Shown piece after piece: positions 26,830 to 35,859 of a DNA stretch of 64,000 nucleotides. The stretch covers positions 62,001-126,000 of the forward strand of contig CAVXWW010000009.1 of assembly GCA_963765545.1 (NCBI GenBank), read 5' to 3'. How positions within the stretch are numbered: the stretch's first letter is position 1; every line of letters starts with the position of its first letter. Origin of the DNA: JARRPM01 sp963765545. GTDB taxonomy: Bacteria; Pseudomonadota; Gammaproteobacteria; Pseudomonadales; Halieaceae. The translations under genes and the position numbers were made by a program. The notes beneath the pieces are model-generated. The model made no database searches. It saw only the letters and a program-made list of their open reading frames with translations, and was not told the origin of the DNA.

Positions 26830-28488
26830 TTAGTGACTATTCGCCCAGTGTACGAGGACCTGGCGCTGTTCAGCGGCATTTCTGGCCAGTTGCTCGGCCA
26901 CCTCTCCAAATCGCTCCTCGACTTTGTCGCGGCGTATTTTCATGGTGGGCGTCAGTATCTCGTTATCTATAGACCATGGCTCGTGGGATATAATCAGTGC
27001 CCCGATGCGCGCGTGCTTTTCGATCGAGGCGTTAATTGCCAGGACCGTCTCGTATAACGCCGCTTCCACCTCTGCCGCGTCCCTGGCCCGCGCCTCGTCG
27101 GTCAGCACGGCCACCATCACGGTCTTTGAATAACCGCGCCCGAGAAGACATTGCTGCTCGGCGTGAGGGTTTCTGGCAAATTCGTTTTCGATAGGGGGCG
27201 GCGCTACAAACTTCCCCTGAATGGTCTTGAAATAATCTTTCACCCGGCCCGTGATATACAGAAAACCGTCCTCGTCGACCCGGGCCTTGTCCCCTGTATG
27301 CAGCCAGCCGTCGATGATCAGCTCGGCGGTTTTCTCCGGCATCTTGTAATAACCCGGGGTACAGCCGTCAGCTTTAACCGCCAGCTCTCCCTCTTCGGTC
27401 AGGCGAAACTCGACTTCACCGATGGGTTTGCCTATTGAGCCAATCTTTCGCTGGGCATGGCTGTTCAGAATAAGCCCCATAGCCTCCGTTTGGCCGAAGC
27501 CCTCCATAAGCGTCAGGCCCATGGCCTCGTACCAGTGGATCAATGCAGGTGGTGTTGGTGCTGCCGCCGTCAGGCAGTACTCGACCTCGCCCAAGCCCAT
27601 AGTGTCCAGTACCAACTTGCCGATACCCTCGGCGTCCTCTGCCAGGGCTTTATCGACGGCTTCCTGGCCCCCGAACTTGGCAATAATCGCTTGTTGAAAC
27701 TGCTCCCAGATGCGCGGGGGGCCAAAAAACATATGCGGCCGGGTGCGCGGTAAGTCCCGCAACAGTGTTTCCAGTGATTCATTGAAACTGACTTCCCCGC
27801 AGGCCACGATAGAAGAGAACTCCACGATCTGCCGCTCGGCAATATGCGACAGCGGTAGATATGAAAAGTAGCGGGGCTTATCCCGAATCCCGAATTCGGT
27901 AACAAAGCGATTGATTGGGATCAGGTTGCTCTCATGGGTTTGTATGACGCCCTTGGGAAGCCCTGTGGTGCCGGAAGTAAAGACCAGAGAGATGACATCG
28001 TCGGGCTGGGCGACATAGCTGGGGCGCTGCCCTGTACCCTGGGCGACCAGGTCCTCCCACTTCAGGTGATCCTCGGCCAGTTCAACCCCCGGCAGTGCCA
28101 CCAGCGTGATATCCGCAGGCAGAACCTTGCTGACGGCCTCCCAATTGCTGGTCTCCCCCACGAACATCACCTTCGCCTCGGTGAAGCTGAGAATATATTC
28201 GGCGGTTGACTGCGGCAGGGTGGTGAACATACTGACCGTAACATTCCCGGAGGATATGATCGCGATGTCGGCAAGGAACCAGTGCGCGCGGTTGCGAGAC
28301 AGGATGACCATGTTCTGGCCGTGACCGAACTGTTGTTCCAGCACGCTTGCCACGGCGGCTATTTCGCGGTCAGCCATACTCCATGACCAGTCGGTCGACC
28401 CGTTCTCATGCAGATCCCTTAACCACACTGTGTCGGGGTTTTGTTGTGCCCAGTGCGCTACCAGCGCGGGAATGGTATTTGGTGTCAT
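26830..28488 (-). CDS. AMP-dependent fatty-acyl-CoA ligase
   Basis: 552 residues of the ANL superfamily. The P-loop TSGTTGLPKGV is at about 171-181, followed by YLPLSHIAER, EGFGQTEA and LHTGDKARVDEDGFLYITGRVKD. It activates a carboxylic acid, probably a long-chain fatty acid, with ATP and attaches it to CoA in the cytoplasm. A short N-terminus without a membrane helix. No clear partner genes; the neighbours are a stress protein and a SnoaL-like protein. Substrate chain length cannot be told. Confidence 0.85.
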   Translation of the reverse strand: MTPNTIPALVAHWAQQNPDTVWLRDLHENGSTDWSWSMADREIAAVASVLEQQFGHGQNMVILSRNRAHWFLADIAIISSGNVTVSMFTTLPQSTAEYILSFTEAKVMFVGETSNWEAVSKVLPADITLVALPGVELAEDHLKWEDLVAQGTGQRPSYVAQPDDVISLVFTSGTTGLPKGVIQTHESNLIPINRFVTEFGIRDKPRYFSYLPLSHIAERQIVEFSSIVACGEVSFNESLETLLRDLPRTRPHMFFGPPRIWEQFQQAIIAKFGGQEAVDKALAEDAEGIGKLVLDTMGLGEVEYCLTAAAPTPPALIHWYEAMGLTLMEGFGQTEAMGLILNSHAQRKIGSIGKPIGEVEFRLTEEGELAVKADGCTPGYYKMPEKTAELIIDGWLHTGDKARVDEDGFLYITGRVKDYFKTIQGKFVAPPPIENEFARNPHAEQQCLLGRGYSKTVMVAVLTDEARARDAAEVEAALYETVLAINASIEKHARIGALIISHEPWSIDNEILTPTMKIRRDKVEERFGEVAEQLARNAAEQRQVLVHWANSH

Positions 28489-28702
28489 TTTATATTCTCC
28501 CAGTGTTACTTATCGACGCACGCAATCTTACTGGCTTTTCGCAGTTAGAGCATAGCAGTTCCCAATAGCGCTACTTATAAATTGTATTCAACATTGGGCA
28601 TGCAAAGCGGCTCATTTCCATGCGGTTTGTATCTGGAATACCCTGCAAGCGGTTTGGATGGCATGGCCCCTGGATTCGTTGCCTGATGAATACCTCCAGC
28701 TG

Positions 28703-29137
28703 CTAGTCGGTGAAGTCTGCCGCCGTGGCCTCAACCATTTTTTCGATAAACCAGTCCGGGAACTGTCCGACAAACTTCTGCATGTCCCAGTAGTCACTCC
28801 AGCGATAAATAAGACCATCCCTGACCTCGTGCATACTGGCAAAGGTGTGAGAGGCTGTTTCACCCGAGGTGAACGTCCACGTTTCTGTATGATCCAGAAA
28901 TACAATATTCCCGTCTGCAGCGATGTTGTGGGTAATCTGTTCCTGTTTCTGCAAATGGTTGAATGCGATTTGTAAGCGTTTTATGCAATTGTCGGGGCCG
29001 TGTGCGCCGGGGTCATCGCTGGGGACGTCCCGGTAGTGAATGTCGGGGTGCATGCATTTTTTCATCCCATCCCAGTCCATCCTGCTCAGTGCCAGCCACA
29101 TGTTTTCTACCACTGCTTTGTTGGCTATCTCAGTCAT
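28703..29137 (-). CDS. SnoaL-like/NTF2-fold protein (epoxide-hydrolase-like)
   Basis: 144 residues. The NTF2-fold pattern is clear: KAVVENMWLALSRMDWDGMKKCMHPDIHYRDV, GPDNCIKRLQIAF, FLDHTETWTF and GLIYRWSDYWDMQKF. YWDMQ and the Asp/Arg pattern resemble limonene-1,2-epoxide hydrolase and SnoaL-type proteins. Which activity applies is not settled. A single gene, weakly placed beside the acyl-CoA ligase on the same strand. Confidence 0.65.
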   Translation of the reverse strand: MTEIANKAVVENMWLALSRMDWDGMKKCMHPDIHYRDVPSDDPGAHGPDNCIKRLQIAFNHLQKQEQITHNIAADGNIVFLDHTETWTFTSGETASHTFASMHEVRDGLIYRWSDYWDMQKFVGQFPDWFIEKMVEATAADFTD

Positions 29138-29240
29138 GTTTGTTTCCAGCTACAAGAAAGGTGGGCGTAACTATGTCATAAATCAGAGCGCAGATGCAGC
29201 GCGACTGTTTGCCCGGACTGGTTCTCGCTGAAGTTCAGCT

Positions 29241-30209
29241 TTACCGTGCCGCGTGGTCCATCGCGCCGCCTGTAATGGCTTCGCAGGGGTCCCCCCGTTC
29301 ATGGCGCGTGGTAAACACAACGAAGTCGCTGTGGGATGACTGTGACTGGGGGTAATCTGCCGGTGCCGTCAATCCGGGCTCTACCTCCACCATGGAAACC
29401 ACAGCAATCACTTTCCCGGGCATGATCCTGCGCAAAAACAGGGGGATACCCCTGTCCTTGCGAGCGTGCCCATCGCCCACGATCAATACGCCGCGGGGGC
29501 TTGATGCGGCCTGCACCCAGGCCATGTAGGCATCTTTCGCTGTCTGGATTCTGACCATGCCGGGGAGCATGGATTTGGGGAGTTTGCCGCAGTGTGATGC
29601 ATACATCAGCGCCTCCACCTCAGCCTGTTCACCAGGGCTGAGCGCGTTGTCGGGCTGCAAAACAGCGAGCGCCTCCTCCCCCAGGACCGCGCTGTAGCCG
29701 TCCTCCAGCACAGACATGCTTTTGTCAGGGCTGAACATCAGCGGAACGGGTTGCCAGCCTCGATTCAGAACCTGCTGGAAGACTGGCTGGTACAGGGACC
29801 AGTCCGGCCAGCCGGAACTCGCCCAACCAACCGCTTCCCCCAACCCCGCAGCATCCTTGGGGTTTGCCTTTACATAAAGCTCCATCGGCCGGGACTGGGC
29901 TTCGACAAGCTGCTCGAAGCCCACACTCACCGTATCTGGTGCCCCGGAAAAACCGGCGACCAGCCGGGCCTGCTTGATATGATGTTGTGGATTGTCGTGC
30001 ACCTCGCCCAGTAACAAATAATCCACTCGGGCAGTAGCGGACGTCAGTTGCTTCAGGTCGATGAATTCGGCATTGCCGGCAGCCCAGATGGAGCCAACCA
30101 GCGGGTGTGCCCGGTCGACATTGCTGTTCGTAACAGCTGGCGAACTTGAGCAGGCCTGCAGGCAGGTCAGCGCCACTGCCAGCACAAGGGTGATCAGTAA
30201 TCGCTGCAT
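29241..30209 (-). CDS. ChaN-like haem-binding lipoprotein
   Basis: 322 residues. Signal peptide with lipobox CLQAC. The ChaN family blocks are VDYLLLGEVHDNPQHH, VGFEQLVEAQ and GVLIVGDGHARKDRGIP. ChaN-type proteins are linked to iron/haem handling; the family also includes PhuW. The enzyme or transport role remains unclear. Its start is close to a serine hydrolase gene on the same strand but the gap is about 70 bases, so an operon is possible. Confidence 0.8.
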   Translation of the reverse strand: MQRLLITLVLAVALTCLQACSSSPAVTNSNVDRAHPLVGSIWAAGNAEFIDLKQLTSATARVDYLLLGEVHDNPQHHIKQARLVAGFSGAPDTVSVGFEQLVEAQSRPMELYVKANPKDAAGLGEAVGWASSGWPDWSLYQPVFQQVLNRGWQPVPLMFSPDKSMSVLEDGYSAVLGEEALAVLQPDNALSPGEQAEVEALMYASHCGKLPKSMLPGMVRIQTAKDAYMAWVQAASSPRGVLIVGDGHARKDRGIPLFLRRIMPGKVIAVVSMVEVEPGLTAPADYPQSQSSHSDFVVFTTRHERGDPCEAITGGAMDHAAR

Positions 30210-30281
30210 GCCTTCTCCGGTGAATTCAACAGTGGGGGCCTACCCGCCTGGCCGGGGCGGGTGACAGTTCGCGGGGAATGC

Positions 30282-31460
30282 CTAGTCCGTCAACGTCGCG
30301 TAAACAGCGCCGCGCATATCATCCCGCATCGGCAGGTAGGTGGCCAGGAACTGAGACATGACAACACCGACCAGCTGGTTTTGCGTATCGACCCAGAAAT
30401 AGGTGCCCGCCGCGCCTTCCCAGCCAAACTCCCCCGGCGCGGTGAGGCTCATCGCCCGCCCCAGGTCTTGCATGACGCGGCCAATAAGGCAGAAGCCATA
30501 GCCCGGAAAGACCATGGGGCCGATGCCCAGCGGCAGCTGTGATTCGGGAATACGGTTGGCAACCATCAGGCGGTGCATCGCGGGTGTCAGCATTACCGTT
30601 CCATCGGGTGTCTTACCCGTCAGTAGCATGGTGGCAAATTTGCAGTAGTCGGCGCAGCTTGAAAACAGGCCCAGGCCGCCGCGCAGTGCATTGTGCCCGG
30701 GTTGAGAGGGGTAAAATGTCTCTGCGTCGAGCAGAATAAGCTCATGCGGTGGCAGTTCGGCAGGGGTCAGGTCAATGGTCTCAAACCCGTACAAGGGCAC
30801 CAGTCGATCCTGTTTTTCGGGGGGCACGTAAAACCCGGTATCAGTCATACCCAGCGGGGCAAAGAAAGTCTCTTCCAGCAATGCATCAAGGGTCTGACCG
30901 CTTGCCACTTCGAGTACCCTGGCCAATACATCCGTTGCCACCGAGTAGCGCCACTGTGTTCCGGGTTGGAACGCCAATGGAAAGCCCGCGATGGTATCGG
31001 CAAACTCCGCGAGGCTTTGCTCTGTTCGTTTGATCAGGTCAATTTCGGTGTATTTGGCTGCCACGGGACAGTTCGGGACAAAGTCGTAACTGAGCCCCGA
31101 GCGGTGCGTCAGCAGATCTTCTACTGTGATCGGGCGCAGGGGAGCCTCCGTGCCACCGTCGCACAGCACCCGGGTCGCGGCAAAGGCCGGTATGTACTGC
31201 ATTACAAAATCGGAAAGGCGCAATTGACCTCGCTGGATAAGGACAAGGGCCATGACGGAAACCACAGGCTTCGTCATGGAATAGATGCGATACAACGCAT
31301 CATTACCCAAGGGCGATTTCCGGGCCTCATCGGAGGTGCCGGAACTGCCGTTGGCAATGATCTTGCCTGCTTTTTCCACACGCCAGCCGATGCCCGCGTA
31401 CATGTTCTGATCGGTGTAGCCGTCTGCAATGGCCTGAAGTTGGTTGTTTACTGCGTTCAT
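30282..31460 (-). CDS. Serine hydrolase, beta-lactamase/EstB family
   Basis: 392 residues from ATG 31460 (MNAVNNQLQAIADGYT); the frame is open upstream to 31562 but that would overlap the monooxygenase gene. The catalytic S-x-x-K motif is SMTK, within RIYSMTKPVVSVMAL. The Tyr motif is YSVATDVLARV, and EGAAGTYFWVD near the end takes the place of the HTG/KTG element. EstB-type members are esterases. It follows the HapE-type monooxygenase gene by 50 bases on the same strand, so it probably hydrolyses the ester that enzyme makes (inference). Confidence 0.85.
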   Translation of the reverse strand: MNAVNNQLQAIADGYTDQNMYAGIGWRVEKAGKIIANGSSGTSDEARKSPLGNDALYRIYSMTKPVVSVMALVLIQRGQLRLSDFVMQYIPAFAATRVLCDGGTEAPLRPITVEDLLTHRSGLSYDFVPNCPVAAKYTEIDLIKRTEQSLAEFADTIAGFPLAFQPGTQWRYSVATDVLARVLEVASGQTLDALLEETFFAPLGMTDTGFYVPPEKQDRLVPLYGFETIDLTPAELPPHELILLDAETFYPSQPGHNALRGGLGLFSSCADYCKFATMLLTGKTPDGTVMLTPAMHRLMVANRIPESQLPLGIGPMVFPGYGFCLIGRVMQDLGRAMSLTAPGEFGWEGAAGTYFWVDTQNQLVGVVMSQFLATYLPMRDDMRGAVYATLTD

Positions 31461-31510
31461 TGGCTTGGAGTTCCCTGTAGCTGTGTGGGTATGTGCCCGC
31501 CGGACAGGCC

Positions 31511-33427
31511 TTACCTCAGTGTGAAGTCTTGCGGGTCGGGCGCAAGTGTTTGCTGCCACCACTCCCCGTGAGTGCCAGGCCAGTTCTGGGTCACCCTGCC
31601 GCTGTCATTCTTGTACCAGCTTTTGACTGACGGAACTCCCCAGGCGCGTTGGCGATTGAGTGCATCGATCTGGTCGTTGTATTGCTCCATGACATCTCTT
31701 TTGCACTCTATGGTCTGGTAGCCGTTTTCCAGCTGCAATTTGAGGCAGCCCATAGCGTAGCGCAGCTGGCACTCAACGAAGAAAACAATGCTGGCCCCGA
31801 CAACGATATTGGAGTTGGGTCCGTAAAGGCAGTAAAAATTGGGGAAGTCCGGGACGACCGTGCCCTTGTACGCCTTGGGGTCTCCACCCCAATGGCTGAC
31901 AAGGTCGAGGCCATTGCGGCCAACCACCTGCATGGGGATGAGAAACTGGTCGGCCTTGAAACCGGTGCCGTAGATGATGACATCCGCTTCATGCAGCTCA
32001 CCGTCCTGGGTGAGGACGCCCTCGGGTACAACCCGGGCAATACCGTCCGTCAACAGGTGTACATTGTCGCGTTTCAACGTTGATATCCAGGCGCCGTCAT
32101 CCAGCACAGGCCGTTTGCCGCCCGGCGGGTACTCGGGAATCAGTTTCGCCATGAGTTCGGTGTCCTCGCCCACCTGCTGCCTCACAGATTCGATCAGGTG
32201 CTCCCGCAGCACTTCGTTGGCTGAGCCGATGGTGCCCGGCGGCCCCTGCCAGCCAGGCTCGGAATACATCATTGGCAACAGGCCATCCACCGCCAGGGTG
32301 CGGAACAGGTAAAACCGGTACCAGCGTGCATAAAAGGGTATCTCCCGGAACAGCCATAACTCCTGCGGCGACATGGGCTGGTGATACAACTCAGTGGGTA
32401 ACAGCCACGGCGCAGTGCGCTGGAATACCTTGAGGTCCCCGCAATGGGGTGCGATCTTCGGCACGAACTGCGCTGCACTACAGCCGGTGCCGATGACGAT
32501 CACCCGCTTGCCTTCCAGCTTGTGCTGGTGCTCCCAGCGCGCGGAGTGAAAGGCGATACCCTCAAAGCTGTCCAGCCCGTCGATGTCTGGCATTTTAGGG
32601 CTATTGAGTTGCCCCACCGCGCTGATGACAGTGTCGGCGACGAGTGTGTCCGGCTCGCCTTCGCTCAGCACGTCGACATGCCACCGATTATCCTCTTCAT
32701 TAAACGTTGCGCACTTCACCTCTGTATTCAGACGCACGTGCTGGCGCAGCTCGTACTTGTCGACAATACGATTGAAGTAAGCGTTCAATTCGGCGCTGCC
32801 CGAGTAGTGGCCTGACCACTGGTGGTTGGGTTCAAAAATATAGCTGTAAAGATGATTGGCTGAGTCTACCTGGCAACCGGGATAGGTGTTTTCGTACCAT
32901 GTGCCGCTCATTTCCGGGTTTTTCTCCAGCATCACAAAAGGAATACCGGTTTGCTTGAGTCGAATCGCGGACATGATCCCGGACATGCCCGTGCCGATAA
33001 TCACCACCTGAAAGCCCGCGGGGATGGCCTTGGTATCAATGCTGACCTGCCGCGTATCCTCGGCAAACAAGTTCAGCTCCTCCCGCAGGAAGGGTGTTTC
33101 CTGCGGTGTCATCTCCTCGCCAGTGATGTAGTTCATGGCGGCCTCAATGTCTTCCGAGGTCGGCTGTTCCAGGGGCGGGCAGCCCTCATCACGGTATTTT
33201 TTCAGCGCATCCAGTGCCAGTGCGCGCGCTGTTTTGCGCTCGGCTTCGGTAAGGCCATCCTCTTCCTCGGCAAACATGACGAACTGTGGTTGCAGGCTGG
33301 CAAAGTGATCGCGATTGCCGGTGAGGTGCATCAGTGCGGTCATCAACGATGGTATATGGGCGTGTTCCAGCCCCTGTTTTATCTCATCGTCAGATGCCTT
33401 TGAAAGGGGTGTCTGCCAATCGCTCAT
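31511..33427 (-). CDS. Baeyer-Villiger monooxygenase (HapE-like)
   Basis: 638 residues, with an N-terminal helical extension of about 135 residues as in 4-hydroxyacetophenone monooxygenase. The FAD loop GTGMSG lies at 145-150, the BVMO fingerprint F288-x-G-x3-H294-x3-W298 has Glu instead of Pro after W, and the NADPH loop GTGCSA lies near 315. It should convert a ketone to an ester with O2 and NADPH. A serine hydrolase gene follows 50 bases downstream. The substrate is unknown; aryl or cyclic ketones are possible by family. Confidence 0.85.
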   Translation of the reverse strand: MSDWQTPLSKASDDEIKQGLEHAHIPSLMTALMHLTGNRDHFASLQPQFVMFAEEEDGLTEAERKTARALALDALKKYRDEGCPPLEQPTSEDIEAAMNYITGEEMTPQETPFLREELNLFAEDTRQVSIDTKAIPAGFQVVIIGTGMSGIMSAIRLKQTGIPFVMLEKNPEMSGTWYENTYPGCQVDSANHLYSYIFEPNHQWSGHYSGSAELNAYFNRIVDKYELRQHVRLNTEVKCATFNEEDNRWHVDVLSEGEPDTLVADTVISAVGQLNSPKMPDIDGLDSFEGIAFHSARWEHQHKLEGKRVIVIGTGCSAAQFVPKIAPHCGDLKVFQRTAPWLLPTELYHQPMSPQELWLFREIPFYARWYRFYLFRTLAVDGLLPMMYSEPGWQGPPGTIGSANEVLREHLIESVRQQVGEDTELMAKLIPEYPPGGKRPVLDDGAWISTLKRDNVHLLTDGIARVVPEGVLTQDGELHEADVIIYGTGFKADQFLIPMQVVGRNGLDLVSHWGGDPKAYKGTVVPDFPNFYCLYGPNSNIVVGASIVFFVECQLRYAMGCLKLQLENGYQTIECKRDVMEQYNDQIDALNRQRAWGVPSVKSWYKNDSGRVTQNWPGTHGEWWQQTLAPDPQDFTLR

Positions 33428-33619
33428 GTGCTTTTCTCTCTTATCGTATTATTTGCCGGGCCACAAAAAGGCTCTTTCAGGAGCCTCAGCATAGCCGGGC
33501 TTTTCTTTGGGCGCCACTCCTGCCGGCCCTGGTGAATAGTTTAGCCAGGCGCGGGGAAACCAATCGCCGTGGGGTTACAATGGCCGCTTCTACCTCAACC
33601 TCTAACAGGGCTACTCACC

Positions 33620-34528
33620 ATGTTCATTGTTCATCACTACAGCATGTCGCCTTTTTCTGAAAAGCTGCGGCTGATGTTTGGCTATGCGGGAGTACCCTGG
33701 CAATCGCTGCCATCGCCGGAAATGCCGCCGCGGCCGAATGTTGACCCCTTGAGTGGCGGTTACCGGCGTATCCCGATCGCCCAGATCGGGGCCGATATAT
33801 TCTGCGACAGCCGGCTGATCAGTGCTGAAATAGCGCGCGAGTCCGGGAAGGCATCGCTGGACCCCGGTAATGCGACCGATGCAGAGCGGGAGTATGCGGC
33901 CCGCCTGGAGGGTGATGTCTTCTGGGCAGCGGTACTGTCGATGGGCGCCGGGCGCTCCATCAAGCAACTACTGCGCAATGTGGGCCTGTGGAAAACCCTG
34001 CGATTCATCAAGGACCGAGCCGGCATTGGTCGCGCCGCCAGGGTGGCGCTGCCGTCTGCCCGGCAGGCCGGAGATGGCTTTGCCGAGCATCTCAAGGAAC
34101 TGGAGCAGCGTCTGCAGGCGGATTTCCTGTCCGGCGAGGCCTGTCCCTCACACCTGGATTTTGCCGCGTATCACACCTTGTGGTTTCAGCGAGTGGTGGG
34201 GGAAGTGCCGATGTCATTGACGCTGCCCCGGGTAGAGGCCTGGTACGCACGTATGCAGGCCTTCGGTCACGGCGCGGTCGAAGAGATCTCCCGGCGGCAG
34301 GCCTTTGATGCGGCAGTTGAAGCGATACCCCGTGAGATCCCCGCCAGCCATACCCGGGACACCCTGGTAGGAACCGCGGTAACTGTAACTCCCAGTGACT
34401 ATGCTCTGGAAGGGGTGCAGGGCACGCTGGTGGGCAGCTCGCAAGATCGCTGGGTCGTGGCGCGGCAGACCGGTCAATTCGGGCTGTTGCATGTGCATTT
34501 CCCCCGCCTGGGATTTGAGCTGAGTTAG
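33620..34528 (+). CDS. Glutathione S-transferase-like protein with C-terminal extension
   Basis: 302 residues from ATG 33620, after CAGGG at normal spacing; upstream open frame is ignored. The thioredoxin-fold N-terminus is FIVHHYSMSPFSEKLRLMFGYAG with the IPIAQIGADIFCDSRLI block. The all-helical GST C-domain contains LSGEACPSHLDFAAYHTLWF. After about residue 225 a further 75 residues (GTAVTVTPSDYALEGVQGTL and similar) form an unusual beta-rich tail. The protein is longer than a typical GST (about 200-220). Divergent from the monooxygenase gene; detoxification of its products is inference. Confidence 0.75.
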   Translation: MFIVHHYSMSPFSEKLRLMFGYAGVPWQSLPSPEMPPRPNVDPLSGGYRRIPIAQIGADIFCDSRLISAEIARESGKASLDPGNATDAEREYAARLEGDVFWAAVLSMGAGRSIKQLLRNVGLWKTLRFIKDRAGIGRAARVALPSARQAGDGFAEHLKELEQRLQADFLSGEACPSHLDFAAYHTLWFQRVVGEVPMSLTLPRVEAWYARMQAFGHGAVEEISRRQAFDAAVEAIPREIPASHTRDTLVGTAVTVTPSDYALEGVQGTLVGSSQDRWVVARQTGQFGLLHVHFPRLGFELS

Positions 34529-34609
34529 CTTGGGAGTGTTCTTCAATAGACCGGTTGTCAGGGAGGCGTTTGACACCCGGCTATCAGTCTGCCGCTGCAG
34601 CTGAAAGGG

Positions 34610-35509
34610 TCAGGCGGTAGCCGGTAACTGACCGTACCTGGATCTCTTACCCTCAATCAGGTCGCTCTGCTCCAGCAGCATATCGATCAGGAACTCGCGG
34701 CACACCCTGACCCTTGCGGTGGCGCGAAGGTCAAGATGGCTGAGCACCCAAAGACCCCAGGTGGAGGGCTGCAGCGGCACGTCGATCCGCCTTAATGCCG
34801 GCTCGCTGTCACCGACCAGGCAGGGTATGCGTGCGAGCCCATGATGGTGGGTCAGGGCTGTGACCATGACGCTGATTTCATCCACCCTCAGCGCGAGCAT
34901 GGCGTCCGGGAAGTGCTGCTCCACCCAGGGGGGGGTGTCCGTGTCGCCATCCCAGAGAACGACGCGGTGCCGATCCTGCGGCTGTCGGAGATACTCCTCG
35001 CTGGCGTAAACGCCGTGCTGCATGGAGAGGATTTTGCGACCAATGAGGTAGTCCGGGGGCGACGGCGTAAACCGCAGGGCAATGTCCGCCTGTCGGGCTG
35101 CCAGGTCCAGCAACCCGGTGGTGCCGATCAATTCCACCTCAATTCCAGGGTATGCCTGCTGCAGACGATGTATTGCCGGCACCACCATCAGTGACATCAG
35201 GTTGGCGGGTGCGGTGAGTTTGAGGGGGCCTGCGAGCTGGGCGTCCATGCCGATAATCTCGCGATTAACCGCCAGTGCCTGCTCCTCCATCACCAGGGCG
35301 TGCTCGTAGAGGTTTTCCCCGGCCTGGTTCATGTTGTAACCGTCGGCCGAGTGGTCGAACAGTCTGGCCCCCAACTGGGCCTCCAGGGCATTGATACGAC
35401 GCGCGACCGTAGTGTGTTTCACGCCCAATACCCTGCCAGCGGCGCTGAGTCGATTCTCCCGCGCCAGGGTAAGAAAAAAACGCAGATCATCCCAATTCAG
35501 CTCGGCCAC
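34610..35509 (-). CDS. LysR family transcriptional regulator
   Basis: 299 residues. The N-terminal HTH is LNWDDLRFFLTLARENRLSAAGRVLGVKHTTVARRINALE (written here as family shape, residues 4-43). The effector domain runs about 90-295, with LKLTAPANLMSLMVVPAI. It is divergent from the small membrane protein gene at 35626; the gap has two dyads. It may control that gene or the GST gene downstream on the other strand. The ligand is unknown. Confidence 0.85.
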   Translation of the reverse strand: MAELNWDDLRFFLTLARENRLSAAGRVLGVKHTTVARRINALEAQLGARLFDHSADGYNMNQAGENLYEHALVMEEQALAVNREIIGMDAQLAGPLKLTAPANLMSLMVVPAIHRLQQAYPGIEVELIGTTGLLDLAARQADIALRFTPSPPDYLIGRKILSMQHGVYASEEYLRQPQDRHRVVLWDGDTDTPPWVEQHFPDAMLALRVDEISVMVTALTHHHGLARIPCLVGDSEPALRRIDVPLQPSTWGLWVLSHLDLRATARVRVCREFLIDMLLEQSDLIEGKRSRYGQLPATA

Positions 35510-35550
35510 GACCCGACTCCTTCGTCAAAACATACACCACTGATTGTAGG

Positions 35551-35607
35551 GTGCATATGTGCACACGCAATGTGCTTTTTAGCATCTTTACTGTCAATAA
35601 AAGCACA
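35551..35607. promoter_or_regulatory. Two inverted repeats in the LysR / small-gene gap
   Basis: GTGCATATGTGCAC (35551-35564) pairs GTGCA with TGCAC around TATG. TGTGCTTTT (35571-35579) pairs with AAAAGCACA (35599-35607). They sit 42 bases after the LysR start and 8 bases before the ribosome site of the next gene. LysR binding is a reasonable guess, and the second could fold in the RNA leader. Confidence 0.4.
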
Positions 35608-35625
35608 TCGTAATGGAGGTGTTGA

Positions 35626-35790
35626 ATGAATCGAACCAAAACTGGAGGACACATTGCCATGAGTATTTTACAACAGCCCATTCTCGTCGCTGCGGCAGCG
35701 ACCGACAGCTTGCTGGCCCCGGCGCTTGTGTTCACCGCTATTGTGGTAGCGGCGCTATTTGCAATAGCGCTGAGCCCCGGTCTTTCCTGA
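35626..35790 (+). CDS. Small single-span membrane protein
   Basis: 54 residues, short enough to be missed by length cut-offs. GGAGGT lies 5 bases before ATG 35626. The body has a hydrophobic segment, APALVFTAIVVAALFAIAL, ending SPGLS and the stop at 35790. A second ATG (35659) sits after GGAGG at a long spacing. It is divergent from LysR and preceded by strong inverted repeats, which supports a real, regulated gene. The N-terminal half is polar (MNRTKTGGHIAM). No family is known to me. Confidence 0.55.
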   Translation: MNRTKTGGHIAMSILQQPILVAAAATDSLLAPALVFTAIVVAALFAIALSPGLS

Positions 35791-35859
35791 TGGGCGGGGT
35801 TCCAGCGGACTCTGGAGGGTAATTGCGCCCCCGGACGCTCCGGGTTAACGCCGGCAAGA

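Noticed and set aside
30242..30262. Terminator after the serine hydrolase (ACCCGCC...GGCGGGT)
   Set aside because: Stem is present but no T-run in the minus direction.
30693..31571. 292-codon plus-strand frame as a real gene
   Set aside because: It lies opposite the serine hydrolase and has no domain; it is an antisense shadow.
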